This document shows positions 32,728 to 43,534 of a DNA stretch of 64,000 nucleotides, piece after piece (the first letter of the stretch is position 1; each line of letters starts with the position of its first letter). This stretch comes from Xanthostigma xanthostigma (taxonomy: Eukaryota > Arthropoda > Insecta > Raphidioptera > Raphidiidae): contig OY754469.1 in NCBI GenBank assembly GCA_963575645.1, forward strand, positions 38,398,753 through 38,462,752, read 5' to 3'. The position numbers were made by a program, and so were the translations under genes. The notes below the pieces were generated by a model. The model worked only from the letters and a program-made list of their open reading frames with translations. It searched no databases and had not been told where the DNA came from.

Positions 32728-32945
32728 TATAAAAAAACACATTTATAGCATCTATTTCTTCTGCGCGTGCGTCGATTTTCCCCAAAAACAATAGAGCTTT
32801 TCATATTTGCATACCAAGCATCCTCCCAAAACTTGGTTTCTATCCGCTCATCCGTTTGACCTGCATCGTGCTCACAGACTAACAGGCAAAGATATTGTAA
32901 AATTTTGTAAAGTGATTTTTGACCTAAACTAGTACCATTCCCCAC
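32728..32945 (-). repeat. Family Y repeat (copy 2, inverted)
   Basis: Inverse of GGGGAATGGTACTAGTTTAG, GGTTTCTATCCGCTCATCCG-type words and the TATAATAATG end. Its continuation lies left of E1 (32281-32308), so E1 split it. Confidence 0.6.
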
Positions 32946-33066
32946 TTGTGGGTTCGAATGGTAATACAATTAACAAATAACTTTAAATTATTTGCTAATT
33001 TAAGGCCTCAAATCCTGTATTTGAATTCATTAAAGATATTAGGTGGCACTATAATTAAATTAAATT

Positions 33067-33500
33067 TACCATCACTGGGTATAGGGCTTAAATAAATATA
33101 ATTTTCGTTTAATTTTTCAGACTTAAAAATTAGTCGAAAATGTTATTTATTTAAGCCCCATTCCTAGTGATGATAAATAAATAATATTTTCGACTATATT
33201 TAAATTTAATTTCGACTAATTTTTAATATAGTCGAAAATTTTATTTATTTATTTATTTATTTACTTATCATCACTGGGTATGGGGCTTAAATAAATAAAA
33301 TTTTCGACTATATTTAAATTTAATTTCGACTAATTTTTAAGACATTAGGTAAGTTTGAAAAATTACTCGAAAATTTTATTTATTTAATTTATTATTTATT
33401 TATTTAAACCCTATACCCAGTGATGATAAATGTATTAATTATGTATACTAAGTGTCAATAGTCTGAAAAATTAGTCGAAAATGTTATTTATTTGAATAAT
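33067..33500. repeat. Array of alternately oriented modules
   Basis: TCATCACTGGGTA(T)(A/G)GGGCTTAAATA and its inverse occur at about 33070, 33155, 33265 and 33410, alternating with AAAATTTTCGACTATATTTA / TTAGTCGAAAAT words in both orientations. Confidence 0.7.
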
Positions 33501-33913
33501 AAAATCAGAAATTAACAAAGAATTAAATAAAGAGGGTTTCATCAGAAAAAAATTCCTCTAAAACCATTAAAGCCGTTTGTAGTACTTCCAGAATGATTTC
33601 TTTTATAGTTTATTTAAATTAGACAATAAATAACGGAGCTATGACATGAAACATCATTTATACAATGTAGGTAATTATTCAACACCCGGTTTCTGAAAAT
33701 CTATAAAATATATTTTTGGAATTCTTTCGACAAACTTTTTGGTTTGATACTTTACACATATGATTTTCTATCTTTTGTTTTTTGCGTTTTGACAATATCG
33801 CGTCTAGCGCTCGCGGTACTATAATCAGGTCACTCGTGAGACTTTGGCAAATCTATCGACACTTAATTTGTGAAAATCCATTCTGTCGTTCGAGCAACAT
33901 GAATAATAGACGG
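33501..33913. other. Gene-free stretch
   Basis: No gene or clear repeat recognised. Confidence 0.35.
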
Positions 33914-34471
33914 AGAGCTGGCTACGGAGAAAATGGGTGACACGGTGCAGAGCTGAAAATTTGCAGAATAATAGGAGATAGTACAAGTAAGTAGGGAAAA
34001 AATTGCCAGAAGGCTATGCGGAAGATAAAGAGCCGCCAGAAGGCGCTAATTTTGCGAAAAATCAGTGCACTTCTGGCAATTTCTATACTTATTCTGTAAT
34101 TCAAAACTAGATTATATATTATATATGTCACCGGGATATTGTCAAATCCGTGATATTATAATTTCACTTAGTGAAATTATAATATCACGACTCTTTGTCC
34201 ATCGTGATATTGTAATTTCACTAGTGAAATTACAATATCACGGATTTGACAATATCCCGGTGACATATATTATAATATATAATTTAGTTTTGAATTACAG
34301 AATAAGTATAGAAATTGCCAGAAGTGCACTGATTTTTCGCAACATTAGCGCCTTCTGGCGGCTCTTTATCTTCCGCCTAGCCTTCTGGCAATTTTTTTCC
34401 CTACTTACTTATACTATCTCCTATTATTCTGCAAATTTCTGCTCTGCACCGAGTCACCCATAGCCAGCTCT
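33914..34471. mobile_element. Foldback element, 558 bp, with an inner double hairpin
   Basis: AGAGCTGGCTA...ATGGGTGAC at the left is mirrored by GTCACCCATAGCCAGCTCT at the right. Arms of about 200 bp pair through GCCAGAAGG..., GTGCACTTCTGGCAATTTC and TCACCGGGATATTGTCAAAT. The centre (34150-34240) holds two ATTTCAC-TAGTGAAAT hairpins flanked by GTGATAT. The 132-codon ORF on the plus strand is the right arm read through. Confidence 0.85.
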
Positions 34472-34787
34472 TAGCCATAAGTAAATAAACAAAGACATAA
34501 CCCAGTGGTGGTGCCTTTTATGGGGCTAGTGACCTGAGTCCAAATAAAAGAAGAAATTTTATTGCTTTTCCATAGACGTACCTAATTAATTTACATATTT
34601 ACGGTTTTGTTTTGAAAAAATATGTTTTACTATAATAGCAAGCACAATTTTAATATGAAATAAAACAAGTATACAGTGTAAACTCTATATATAGCGACAC
34701 TCAAGGGACTGTGCACTTTATGGCGTTATTGAGAGTTGGCGTTAAGCGGAGAGAAGAAATAATCCATTGATATTTTTTACCATTCCA
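34472..34787. other. Gene-free stretch
   Basis: ACAGTGTAAACTCTATATAT at 34674 resembles a pogo-type left terminus, but no right end is seen. No gene. Confidence 0.35.
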
Positions 34788-35040
34788 ACCCATAAGTGGG
34801 GAATGGTACTAGTTTAGGTAAAAAATCACTTTTCAAAAATTTTACAATATCTTTCCGCTTTAAGGTCCCCCGAATCCAAAAAACATATTTTTGAAAAAAC
34901 TCTGTGCGTCTGTTAGTCTGTGAACAGGATAGGTACAGGTCATACGGATGAGCGGATTGAAACCAAATTTTGGGTGGATGTTTGGAATGCAAATATGAAG
35001 AGCGCTATTGTTTTTTATATAATAATGGTATACTTTTCAT
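34788..35040 (+). repeat. Family Y repeat (copy 3)
   Basis: AGTGGGGAATGGTACTAG, CCCCCGAATCCAAAAAACAT, GAGCGGATTGAAACCAAATT, TATAATAATGGTATACTT. Uninterrupted, so it shows the family without insertions. Confidence 0.65.
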
Positions 35041-35479
35041 AACTCTTCTTAGAATGTTCGGTATGCATGATGCCGACAACAAAGCAACAAAATAACAAAC
35101 AAGCACTGTTTATAGCTTAATGATGACGTATTGTTGTCGGTATTTAGAGGGGGTGAGTCGTTATTTAGTGTATTATTGTTTGAGCAACAAGGTAACCCAA
35201 CTAGAGTTAAGTAATTTGGACGATTTAAGGAGTTTGTGGTTATATCGAGTGACGTTAAATGAAGTTTACACTGCACCTACATAAAATGTCTTGTTAAACC
35301 CGATTCGTAAGAAAAATTCCTCTGCAAACCTTCTAACAGTCGAGACGGTACAGCACTGGCCGTCTCACCGTTTCAGTTAGAACCTCGGCAAGAGCGTCGA
35401 AGTTACGGGAAAGAACAAAACGCGTAATAGAGACTGCGGTATACACGATTTTCCTTCATTGCATGTTGCCGGCAGGTAT

Positions 35480-36082
35480 AATGGCCATATTCACCGAACG
35501 TAAGTAGTTATTTATTCGGTTCGTTTGTTCTTCAGGTAGCTATTCCTCCGAATAAATAGCGATAATTCAATTCACCAAACATAATCATGTTAACGACAGG
35601 TATAAATGTATTCTGTCTTACTTTGAAGGTATAAATAGTTATTCGCTTGATAAAATAATAATGGCTGCCACATAGATCATAACACCTAACCTACAATAAA
35701 CGTGAAGTATTATATCTACAGATGCTCTTGTGAATTTATTTATGTGTTGTTTATTAACCTTTTGTAAGGTCTATAGTTGTAAAACATTAAAGTTAGTGGA
35801 AGTTTTGTGTGGAATTGGGTTAGGATAAAACATTATTATTTTGTGAAACTTTTTTTTTGACGTTTACACTAACGCCATCGGTCGAATTTTTGGATGAACG
35901 TCAAAATTGTCAACAAAAAAAAAAGCAAGGAGTATAGTGCAGTGTAGATATATTTTTTCTTTAACTAACTTTTCTACCTGATATTTTGCTTGGTGAATTG
36001 AAAGTAAATTTTATTCTAACGAATAAATTTGTTCCAAAATTAGTAACTTCTGTCTTTAATAGTGTTCGGTGAATATGGGCAT
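35480..36082. mobile_element. TIR element, CCATATTCACCGAAC family
   Basis: CCATATTCACCGAACGTAAG at the left is mirrored by ...GTTCGGTGAATATGGGCAT at the right. Inner blocks (TTCACCAAACATA / TTGGTGAATTGAAAG) are also inverted. No coding recognised. Confidence 0.6.
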
Positions 36083-36721
36083 AAATAGAATTAATAGAAA
36101 TTAAAAAAAAAAACAGAAAAAATCTTTCGATTCACCTTCCCCCCCACTCACCCACACCTATGCTTTTGATTGCTACAAATTTTTAACCTTCCTTGATCTG
36201 TAGTACCTAATAAGAATTGTCTTATAATTTGGACCATAGATCATAATCCTTTGTGTTAAAGCCTCCTATTCTTTAACGAACCCTATAGATATGATCATTT
36301 TTGTTTATCATGTTTGTTTCCTTCAGTTCAGTCTGAGAAACCGTAGAGAAAATACTTTTCTCTGTTACTTTAAGTTTGAAAAATCGTTCCAAATGTACGG
36401 AAAAATTAATTTCATTGTTAGTAAAAGTGCAGTGAAGAGTAATTTTAAATTAAGTGAAATATTCTTTTTGATTGATTGGAAACCAAAAATATTTATAAAA
36501 TTAATTTTTGATACGTGGATTTTAATTTGGACATTTAAATATATTCGATCAGACACGTGTGGTAAAAAGTTGTGATAAAAATAGTTAAGAATTTTGACCT
36601 GTAATTAGTTGTTTAATTGTACATAATTTTTTCATTTTCCAAAATTAATAGTCGGGTATAGACACTGTATGTGCGACCTGGTGTAGTACTTTAAATTGGT
36701 GGTAGACTAGTGCCTGTTCTT

Positions 36722-36751
36722 TCAGTTTCAAGTTTGGTCAAAACTCAAAAG
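36722..36751 (+). promoter_or_regulatory. Putative 5' non-coding exon and initiator of the 38653 exonuclease gene
   Basis: TTCAGTTTCAAG (initiator-like TCAGTT at 36722) is followed by a strong donor AAAAG|GTAAGT at 36751/36752. The matching acceptor TTATTTATTTTCAG ends at 38544, giving a first intron 36752-38544 that hosts element E2. The transcription start is inferred. Confidence 0.4.
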
Positions 36752-37535
36752 GTAAGTTTTAAAAAATTATATATATACCTATACCTACCTATTTGTCTAG
36801 CTCACTCTTCATTCAAGCCTTTGATGCAAGATTTTTGAATTTCGTATGATTGTTGTTTGACATTTAAAGATTCGGATAAGAAAATTACATTTTCATTAAA
36901 TTAATATTTATTTCATATTAATTAATTTTAAAAGTCAAAGGGTCGTATCTCCGAAACAAGGGCGGATATATAGGGGCTAATAGGGCCCCTAGATGTCAAA
37001 GGCCAACAGAAATTGACATATCATGTTTAATAGTAACACTTTGAGCACTTATCGTATAGTGAAAAGTTTTTGGTTTAATTGTGGACATTTTTTGGGTGAA
37101 TTTTCACAATTTTTTATGAATTTTGACGATTTTTCAGCTGAATTCTGACAACATTTAGGGTGATTTTTGATATGTTTTTTTAGTGAATTTTAACAGATTT
37201 TTAGACGAATTTTTACTTTTTTTGGGTGATTATTGACAATTTTTAGGGTTATTTTATAATGTTATTTGTTTTGTCAGATCACCAATTTCAACTCTAATTT
37301 TGATGATATTAAAAATGACTTTTAAACCCCGTTTTAAAGATTCTTGATGTAACAAAACATGGGGGGCCCATTGGTTTTCGATAAGCCCGGAAAGCCCTAA
37401 ATGTACCTCTGCTCCGAAAGGGTGCATTTTTGTATTTGTAGGTAAACAAATATAGTTTCAATCGGTCTCTTATTGAAAATGACCCCCTGTCCCAAATCAA
37501 CATTTAATAATTGACCCTATAGATAATAACATGAT

Positions 37536-37850
37536 CAAATAAATAAAATTGTCGACCAATTTTTCTCAGACCATATATATTGACAAAAAATAATAAAAAT
37601 ACAAATCAATATAACACAAGATGACGTTTCGATCCGGATTTGGATTTTCTTCAGAAATATTTAATATTAATATTAATTTTTTGAATCATTCAAACTTTCA
37701 ATCTTTTATATTTTTTAGATATTTCTGAAGAAGATCCAGATCCGGATCGAAACGTCATCTTGTATAATATTGATTTGTATTTTTATTATTTTTTGTCAAT
37801 ATAATTTTATTTATTTGAAGAGTTCTATTCAGACGTTAATCAAAGATTTG
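37536..37850 (+). mobile_element. Family E inverted-arm element (copy E2), 14-bp TSD
   Basis: TSD GATAATAACATGAT at 37522-37535 and 37851-37864. Arms AAATAAAATTGTCGACCAAT with the inverse partly deleted. CTGAAGAAGATCCAGATCCG followed by GATCGAAACGTC at 37725-37756 and the inverse near 37621-37655. Tail TTCAGACGTTAATCAAAGAT. It lies in the putative intron of the exonuclease gene. Confidence 0.75.
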
Positions 37851-37864
37851 GATAATAACATGAT

Positions 37865-38544
37865 TCAAAAGGGAAAATAAATATTATAAAATTAAAATCC
37901 TAAGTGTAAATAAATGATAAAATCATAAAATTAAATTTAAAATGTAGGTACTGATTTTTTTCTATCTTTCTCGTTTTCAATTTTGCAATTCATTTTAAAT
38001 CTACTTCCCATTATCGGATAGAGTTGAAATTTTCGATGACAATACAATTTTATGGAAACTAGCTGACCGGCCCGGTTACATCCGGGTGTGAATCGAACTT
38101 TTAAATTTTCACCCTCTTCTCGTTAACCGATTGAGTTGAAATTTTGCGCACATGTGTAATTCCACTTTGTTTTTTAGTTTTATAATTTATACTAATGATT
38201 TATATAAATTATAAGACTACGAAACAATATATAAATTATAGTTTAAAAAAAATAACACGTTTTTATGAACTAAAAGTGTAACAACAAAATTAATTTTAAT
38301 ATAAAAACGTGGGGTGCTCTCTATTTAAATTTTCATAAGGACTCTACTTTTACAAATAGCTAGTAATGAAAAATTTATGACTACTGATATCAAGCACCCC
38401 CCGCTTTTTATATTAAAACTAATTTTGTTGTTAAATTATTTAGCATCTTTTAGTTCATAAAAACGTGTTGTTTTAGTTTTTCATTTTTATTTAAAAATAG
38501 TTTAATGAATTTCTGTAAATTAACAGACAATTATTTATTTTCAG
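37865..38544. other. Intron sequence, no gene
   Basis: Contains CTAGCTGACCGGCCCGGTTA at 38059 (interspersed-repeat head) and inverted words AAAACGTG...GGGG / CCCC...AAAACGTG around 38260-38470. No coding. Confidence 0.4.
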
Positions 38545-38652
38545 ATCAACCAACAGAGTCAGTTAATTTCTTCGACACGTGTACCTACCAGCGTAAATCC
38601 GGTCAGTCGCTTTTAGAACTATATTGAAGAAAAAAGTTAAATCAATAAAAAT

Positions 38653-39930
38653 ATGGTATACAACTACTTCTATTGTCCTGATGAAGGATATTTTGGAGAA
38701 AATGATTTGTATGACCATTTGTCTGAATTGGTTGCCTCGCCCGACAAGTTGATGAAGCACGGCTATCCGATCGAGATATTAAATCACCCCGGTTCAGCTA
38801 TGGTGTATAAAATATCTTTTGAATCAGAAACTGAATCTGTTCAGAAATTAAATTTTTATGAGCGATCTGGGGTGAGGTTATTTACGAATCACCAACATAA
38901 AGACGATATAAAATTGGTTTATAACAAAGTATCCGATCCGACGATCATATTACCTTCGATTTTATCATCAAAAAGCCAAAATGTGATCATACCCGATGAT
39001 TATGTATGTTTAGAATTTCAATGTAAATTTACTGAAAAAGATGTGGTGAATATGTCTTTCAGATTTGCCGGAGACATTACAGATTATAACAACAATAATA
39101 TTGAAGCAAGTGAACAATTGAAATGTGTAAGATGCAAACGTGGCTTTTTCGTGAACAAAAATGGCGATTATATGACTAAAGAGAATTGCTTTTACCATCC
39201 AGGAAAGTTGCACGGAGAAAAGTATAGCTGCTGTTCAGGTGATAATACTAAGAAAGGCTGTAGCAAAAAAGACGTACATGTTTGGAACGGTACAGAGCCC
39301 GGTTTCAATCCAATGAAAGGATTTGTGAAGACGCAACCGAGACCTCTTCATCGGCAACTGGACGACCAAAGAGTTTATGCACTCGACACGGAAATGTGTT
39401 ACACGTCAAACGGTTTGGACGCAACCAAAATTTCTGTCGTCACGGTCGATAATCAAGTTATCTACAAGTGCATGATTCAACCGACGACGAAAATTGTAGA
39501 TTACAACACCAAATATTCTGGAGTCACAGCCAGCCATTTTGTGAAGGCTGGTCCAGTCAAAACGCTGAAAGAAGTTCAGGAACATTTGTTGTCGTTTATA
39601 TTTTCGGATACCATTTTGATCGGCCATGGACTAGAAAACGATCTGAGAGCGTTGAAGATAATTCACTATAATGTGATCGACACGGCGTTCCTGTTTCCGG
39701 ACCCGCGAGGTTTTCCTTATAGGACGTCATTAAAAAGCTTAGCAAAGTGTTATTTGAAACGCAGTATCCAAAACTCGTTTTATGGACACGATTGCTTGGA
39801 AGACGCCACAGCAACTATGAACCTAGTATTATGTAAATTGGGATTACCATCAGTTTCGAAGCCTAATTATTCGTTACCCTGGTTTGATTCTAACAACAAT
39901 AATTTACAAATTTCGCGACATAAATTATAA
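38653..39930 (+). CDS. REXO1/GOR/prage-like DEDDh RNA exonuclease (425 aa)
   Basis: Predicted 3'-5' exoribonuclease of the DEDDh (DnaQ-like) superfamily. The REXO1/GOR/prage group trims structured RNAs, and Drosophila prage acts in maternal RNA decay. Exo I is ALDTEMCYT (D245, E247), Exo II GHGLENDL (D330), Exo III YGHDCLEDA (H379, D384), so the catalytic set is complete. Residues 156-211 form the Cys/His-rich region of this family: C158, C161, C179, H182, C193, C194, C203, H209. Residues 30-55 hold the GYPIE..NHPGSAM block shared with 59885-61564. The ATG has A at -3 and G at +4 and follows an exon that starts at 38545. It is shorter than typical prage (over 800 aa) and lacks the basic N-terminal region. 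AATAAA at 39929 overlaps the stop and a second lies at 40137. Likely a duplicated gene that is still intact; expression is unknown. Confidence 0.85.
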   Translation: MVYNYFYCPDEGYFGENDLYDHLSELVASPDKLMKHGYPIEILNHPGSAMVYKISFESETESVQKLNFYERSGVRLFTNHQHKDDIKLVYNKVSDPTIILPSILSSKSQNVIIPDDYVCLEFQCKFTEKDVVNMSFRFAGDITDYNNNNIEASEQLKCVRCKRGFFVNKNGDYMTKENCFYHPGKLHGEKYSCCSGDNTKKGCSKKDVHVWNGTEPGFNPMKGFVKTQPRPLHRQLDDQRVYALDTEMCYTSNGLDATKISVVTVDNQVIYKCMIQPTTKIVDYNTKYSGVTASHFVKAGPVKTLKEVQEHLLSFIFSDTILIGHGLENDLRALKIIHYNVIDTAFLFPDPRGFPYRTSLKSLAKCYLKRSIQNSFYGHDCLEDATATMNLVLCKLGLPSVSKPNYSLPWFDSNNNNLQISRHKL

Positions 39931-39934
39931 TAAA
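39929..39934 (+). terminator. Polyadenylation signal (AATAAA)
   Basis: Overlaps the TAA stop of the exonuclease. A second AATAAA is at 40137-40142, a more usual distance for a 3'UTR. Confidence 0.4.
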
Positions 39935-40249
39935 GTTTATTTATTCCGTTGGAATTTTTTTCTAGCATAATTCCATTATGGTAGAAAAAAAATCCTGAAT
40001 GGAATAGAAGGTGTGTTTAATTAGGAGACGCTGGACGCTCCGATTAAAACAAAATATAATTATAGATAACGTATTTCGTAGGCGTACCTGTAGAAAATTT
40101 TATTATAATTATTTTATGTATAAAACATTATAAGTAAATAAACCGAACATTTAAAACCTCAAAAAATTCTAAGTTATCACATTATATATTTCATTATTTA
40201 TAATTGTACAAATAGTAATTTATTAATTTTTATTTATTATCTATATTAA

Positions 40250-40400
40250 TATATAAAGCTAAAGAGTTTGTTTGTTTGTTTGTTTGTTCGAACGCGTATA
40301 GTCTCAGGAACTACTGGTTCGAATTGAAATTTTTTTTTGTTGGATAGCCCATTTATCGAGGGAGGCTATAGGCTATCTCTATCCTTCCTAACTATCCCTA
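40250..40400 (+). repeat. Interspersed repeat, family Z (copy 2)
   Basis: ATATATAAAGCTAAAGAGTT, GTTTGTTTGTTTG, AGGAACTACTGGTTCGAATT and GGATAGCCCATTTATCGAGG, as at 23565-23720. Confidence 0.7.
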
Positions 40401-40640
40401 ACCAATCTTTTTGATTTAAATTGAAAAAAAAATATTTTTAGAAAATTTCAGCACCGACCAATGCAAGATAGAAAATGCGTAAAAATTGTTGGCAGAAAAG
40501 TACTCATCCCGGTGAGTTTGCTATATGACAAAATAAATGGGATGGAACAATCACTTTTCGCAGTTTTTAATTCTTTTTTTATCAAAAGTGAGCCAACAAT
40601 TAAAAAAAATCATTGCTATGACTCTCTAGATTTCATTAGA

Positions 40641-40964
40641 TACCCCACTCGATGGAGGTTATTCATTTTTTTCGCAACCTGTTTGTGTTCGTTCAGCCAT
40701 AACTCTTCAAGAAGTTAATCGATTTAAAAAAAAATCGACACCAGAATGTTTACGAACTGGTACCATATAATTTTTTTTATAACTCGGTTCAGTCGTTTTA
40801 AACCGACTTTAAAACAGCTAGAGAATTGAAATTCGGAGTAGTTGAAGATTGTTGTGATCCAATGATGTGGTCTAGATATGAATAAATTATTCAGATAAAT
40901 AATAAGGGGTGGTCAAACACAAACAGGTTACGAAAAAAATGAAAAACCTCCACTGAGTGGGGTA
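40641..40964. mobile_element. TIR element next to the exonuclease pseudogene
   Basis: TACCCCACTCGATGGAGGTT at the left is mirrored by CCTCCACTGAGTGGGGTA at the right; arms of about 55 bp include TTTTTTTCG(C/T)AACCTGTTTG. Its right end abuts a repeat of ACTCGATGGAGGTTTTTCAT just before the pseudogene starts, so it probably marks the 5' break of that copy. Confidence 0.6.
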
Positions 40965-40986
40965 CTCGATGGAGGTTTTTCATTTT

Positions 40987-41890
40987 GCAACCAAAATTTC
41001 TGTCGTCTCGATTGATGGTCAAGTTATCTATACAACTACATGATGCAACCGACGACGAAAATTGTAGATTACGACACTCAATTTTCTGGAGTCACGGCCA
41101 GAGATTTTGAAGAGATTGGCCAAGTCAAAACGCTGCAAGAAATTCATGAAAATGTGTTGTCGTTTATATTTTCGGATACCATTTTGATCGGTCAAGGATT
41201 CGAAAACGATCTGAGAGAGCGTTGAAAATAATTCACTATAATGTGATCAACACTGCGTTCCTGTTTCCGGACCCGCGAGGTTTTCCTTGTAGGATGTCAT
41301 TAAAACGATTAGCGAAGTATTATTTGAAACACAGTAGGTATCCAAGATTCGGTTTATGGACACGGTTGTTCGGAAGATGCCCGAGCAAGTATGGACGTAG
41401 TAATGTATAAATTAGGATTATACGACCGGTTTCGAACAAGGCCGTAGCTAGGATTTCATTTCGGGGGGAGTCGAGCTCTGGACCAGAGACAATAAGCAAC
41501 AGCTTTATTTGAAAATAAGAAGACATATATTATAATTTTACATAAATATAAATTTAATTAAAAGACAGCCGAAAAGATTTCGATGAAAGAGTTTAATGAT
41601 TCATTAATTAATTTATTAACAATTCATTACATATCAATTTTACTCGTTCCGACAAACGTGGAATCCAATTATTGTATCACAGATCCGAAAAAATCCGAAA
41701 AAAGAGTCGAAAATATTTTAGTAAGTATATGTATAAAACAGTGGGTTGGCTAAGGTATTACCGGGAGGGGTTTGAACCCTCTAAACACCCCCCCCCCTGC
41801 TTACGGCCTTGGTTTCGAATCCTGAATATTCGTTGCCCTGGTTTAATTCACATGATAATTTACAAGTTTTGCTGAATAACCAGGCATTTG
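40987..41890 (+). pseudogene. 5'-truncated, frameshifted copy of the exonuclease gene
   Basis: Homologous to 39421-39915. It begins at GCAACCAAAATTTCTGTCG, after the Exo I site, so Exo I and the whole Cys-rich region are missing. Frameshifts: +2 near 41030, +2 near 41214 (GAGAGAGCG for GAGAGCG) and +4 near 41335. Exo II reads GQGFENDL (His lost) and Exo III reads GHGCSEDA. A hAT MITE (41437-41811) splits it; coding-like sequence resumes with GTTTCGAATCCTGAATATTC. Similarity runs past the stop (ATAACGTA..ATTTCGTAGG, compare 40065-40085), so it is a tandem segmental copy rather than a retrocopy. Confidence 0.85.
41437..41811. mobile_element. hAT-type MITE with perfect 8-bp TSD, inside the pseudogene
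   Basis: CAAGGCCGTAGC at the left and GCTTACGGCCTTG at the right. TSD GTTTCGAA at 41429-41436 and 41812-41819. G-rich (GGGGGGAGTCGAG) and C-rich (ACCCCCCCCCCTGC) runs lie just inside the ends. Non-coding. Confidence 0.85.
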
Positions 41891-42049
41891 ATTATGGATA
41901 ACGTACAATATTTCGTAGGTATCGTATTTATTTTTTATGATAACAATGATATCTTATATCATAAATAGCGTCACATTATCATTAGTCGTTGCACTGATGT
42001 TGTAAGAAGTCATATTTACTGCAAAAAATTGTTGGCACGGTCTGGTGAG

Positions 42050-42141
42050 GTACTTTTCATTCCTGAGTTTTGATTTTTGGTGCCCCTTGAGACGTGATGC
42101 CCTAAGCAGTTGTTTTGCTTATGTAGGTTAATCCGACACTG
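42050..42141. repeat. End fragment of the CAGTGCCGGATTAA hAT-like family
   Basis: GATGCCCTAAGCAGTTGTTT and GGTTAATCCGACACTG match the termini of 6546-7020 in inverted orientation. Confidence 0.5.
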
Positions 42142-42761
42142 TAGATACCTTTACGCGTGAAAAACATAACCCTGTCTCTGCTGTCGCGCAGTCGGGTAAA
42201 AAGGAGGGCCGATATACAGAAAAGTTGTATACCCCTGTTTTAATGTATCAGTTAACCTAAATAATATATTATAGTAGATATATCTAAATGGACGTGTCGT
42301 CATATTTCTTACATTACTAATAAGTTGATAAACAACGAATTTATATATTACCTGCGTGCATTCATCGTAACATGAGTAATCGGTGAGTTTTTTGTTACAA
42401 AAAAAGTGATATCATTAGCATATTGCACGGGAACATGTGCCAGAGTAATAATATGATTTCATTTATAAGTTACGTGGTTTATTTTGGTCAGTTCCAACTG
42501 ATAGTAACTTGCAGTGCAGTAACGTACTTTGAAACGTGTTTAAAATACTCACTGGTCAAACGACACGTAATGCAGGATCATGGCAAATTTGATTAATTTT
42601 ATATCGATTAAAAATATATATACTTATACAGATAAAATAAAGTATAATTTGCTATTTTATGCATTATAATTCACATTTGTTTCTCAGACGTCGAAATTTT
42701 TCTAATCGGTTAAGCCCTCGAAAAGTTATGGCGGAACAAACATAAAAAATATATTGAATTA
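42142..42761. other. Gene-free stretch
   Basis: CGCAGTCGGGTAAAAAGGAG at 42187 is a fragment also seen near 8200 and 62630. No gene. Confidence 0.35.
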
Positions 42762-43233
42762 CAGTGTAACCTCTTTATAACGAAAAACTCCCTATAACGT
42801 AGAAATTTTTACAATTTGGTTGGTTTACCTTAAAACCCATGCCCTCTTTATAGCGCAACATCCATTCTCTATTACGAAGAAATATGTTCATATTTAGGCG
42901 TCAGCAAATATTTACAGACGTAAAGAGGACGATTCTGAACCATCACCAACTGTTCAACAAGCACTTGATGTCGCTAGACTTATCGAAAAATTCCTATTGT
43001 TTAATGAAGATGATTCCACCATCATCCCAACGCATGCAGAAGATACTTAATAAAATACAAAACAAATATTGGCATAGCAAAAAACGTCATACAAAGTTAA
43101 CGGACTCTGTAATTGGAATACATTAATTAGGTGAAATTTGGTTTTTTTTCTTTCTTGCCTCCATATAACGAAAACTCTTTATAACGAAAAAAATCCTCGG
43201 TCCCTAGAAATTCGTTATAAAGAGGTTATACTG
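42762..43233. mobile_element. pogo/Tigger-like non-autonomous element (copy 2)
   Basis: CAGTGTAACCTCTTTATAAC at the left, TTATAAAGAGGTTATACTG at the right, TA on both sides (42760-42761, 43234-43235). It retains a transposase C-terminal relic. About 80% similar by eye to 7386-7850. Confidence 0.85.
42898..43126 (+). pseudogene. pogo-type transposase C-terminal relic
   Basis: One frame reads RRKEDDSEPSPTVQQALDVA, then RLIEKFLLFNEDDSTIIPTH and a stop. Another frame, further on, reads SKKRHTKLTD. The acidic linker, the A..A..IEKF.LFNEDD block and a terminal (Q)TKLTD-type motif, which in Drosophila pogo is the PCNA-binding tail, are in the expected order, although frames have shifted. No DDE core. 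Confidence 0.55.
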
Positions 43234-43534
43234 TATCTCTTTTGTTTTTTTTAAATAGGTTGAAAATAGCGTCGGGACTCGGGAGAACTGTACCGTTTGA
43301 GGCGAAGAGTCCAGGAGGTGGCATATATAGCAAGAGCGTAGATAAGGGGGTAATTACCCCCCCAGGATCATAATAATAACAAAATAAGACTGAAAATAAT
43401 ACGAATACCTGGCTAAAAAATAAAAAAATAAACACGTCTTGACAAAATTGTAAAATTGGTTTGGGAATTAATATTTTGCTAGACACCTTCCTTTGTGAGT
43501 ATTCTTGTGTGATATTAATAAAACTTACAAAAAA

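Noticed and set aside
34065-34463. 132-codon ORF on the plus strand
   Set aside because: It is the right arm of the 33914-34471 palindrome read through. The left arm encodes a near copy on the other strand, and there is no domain.
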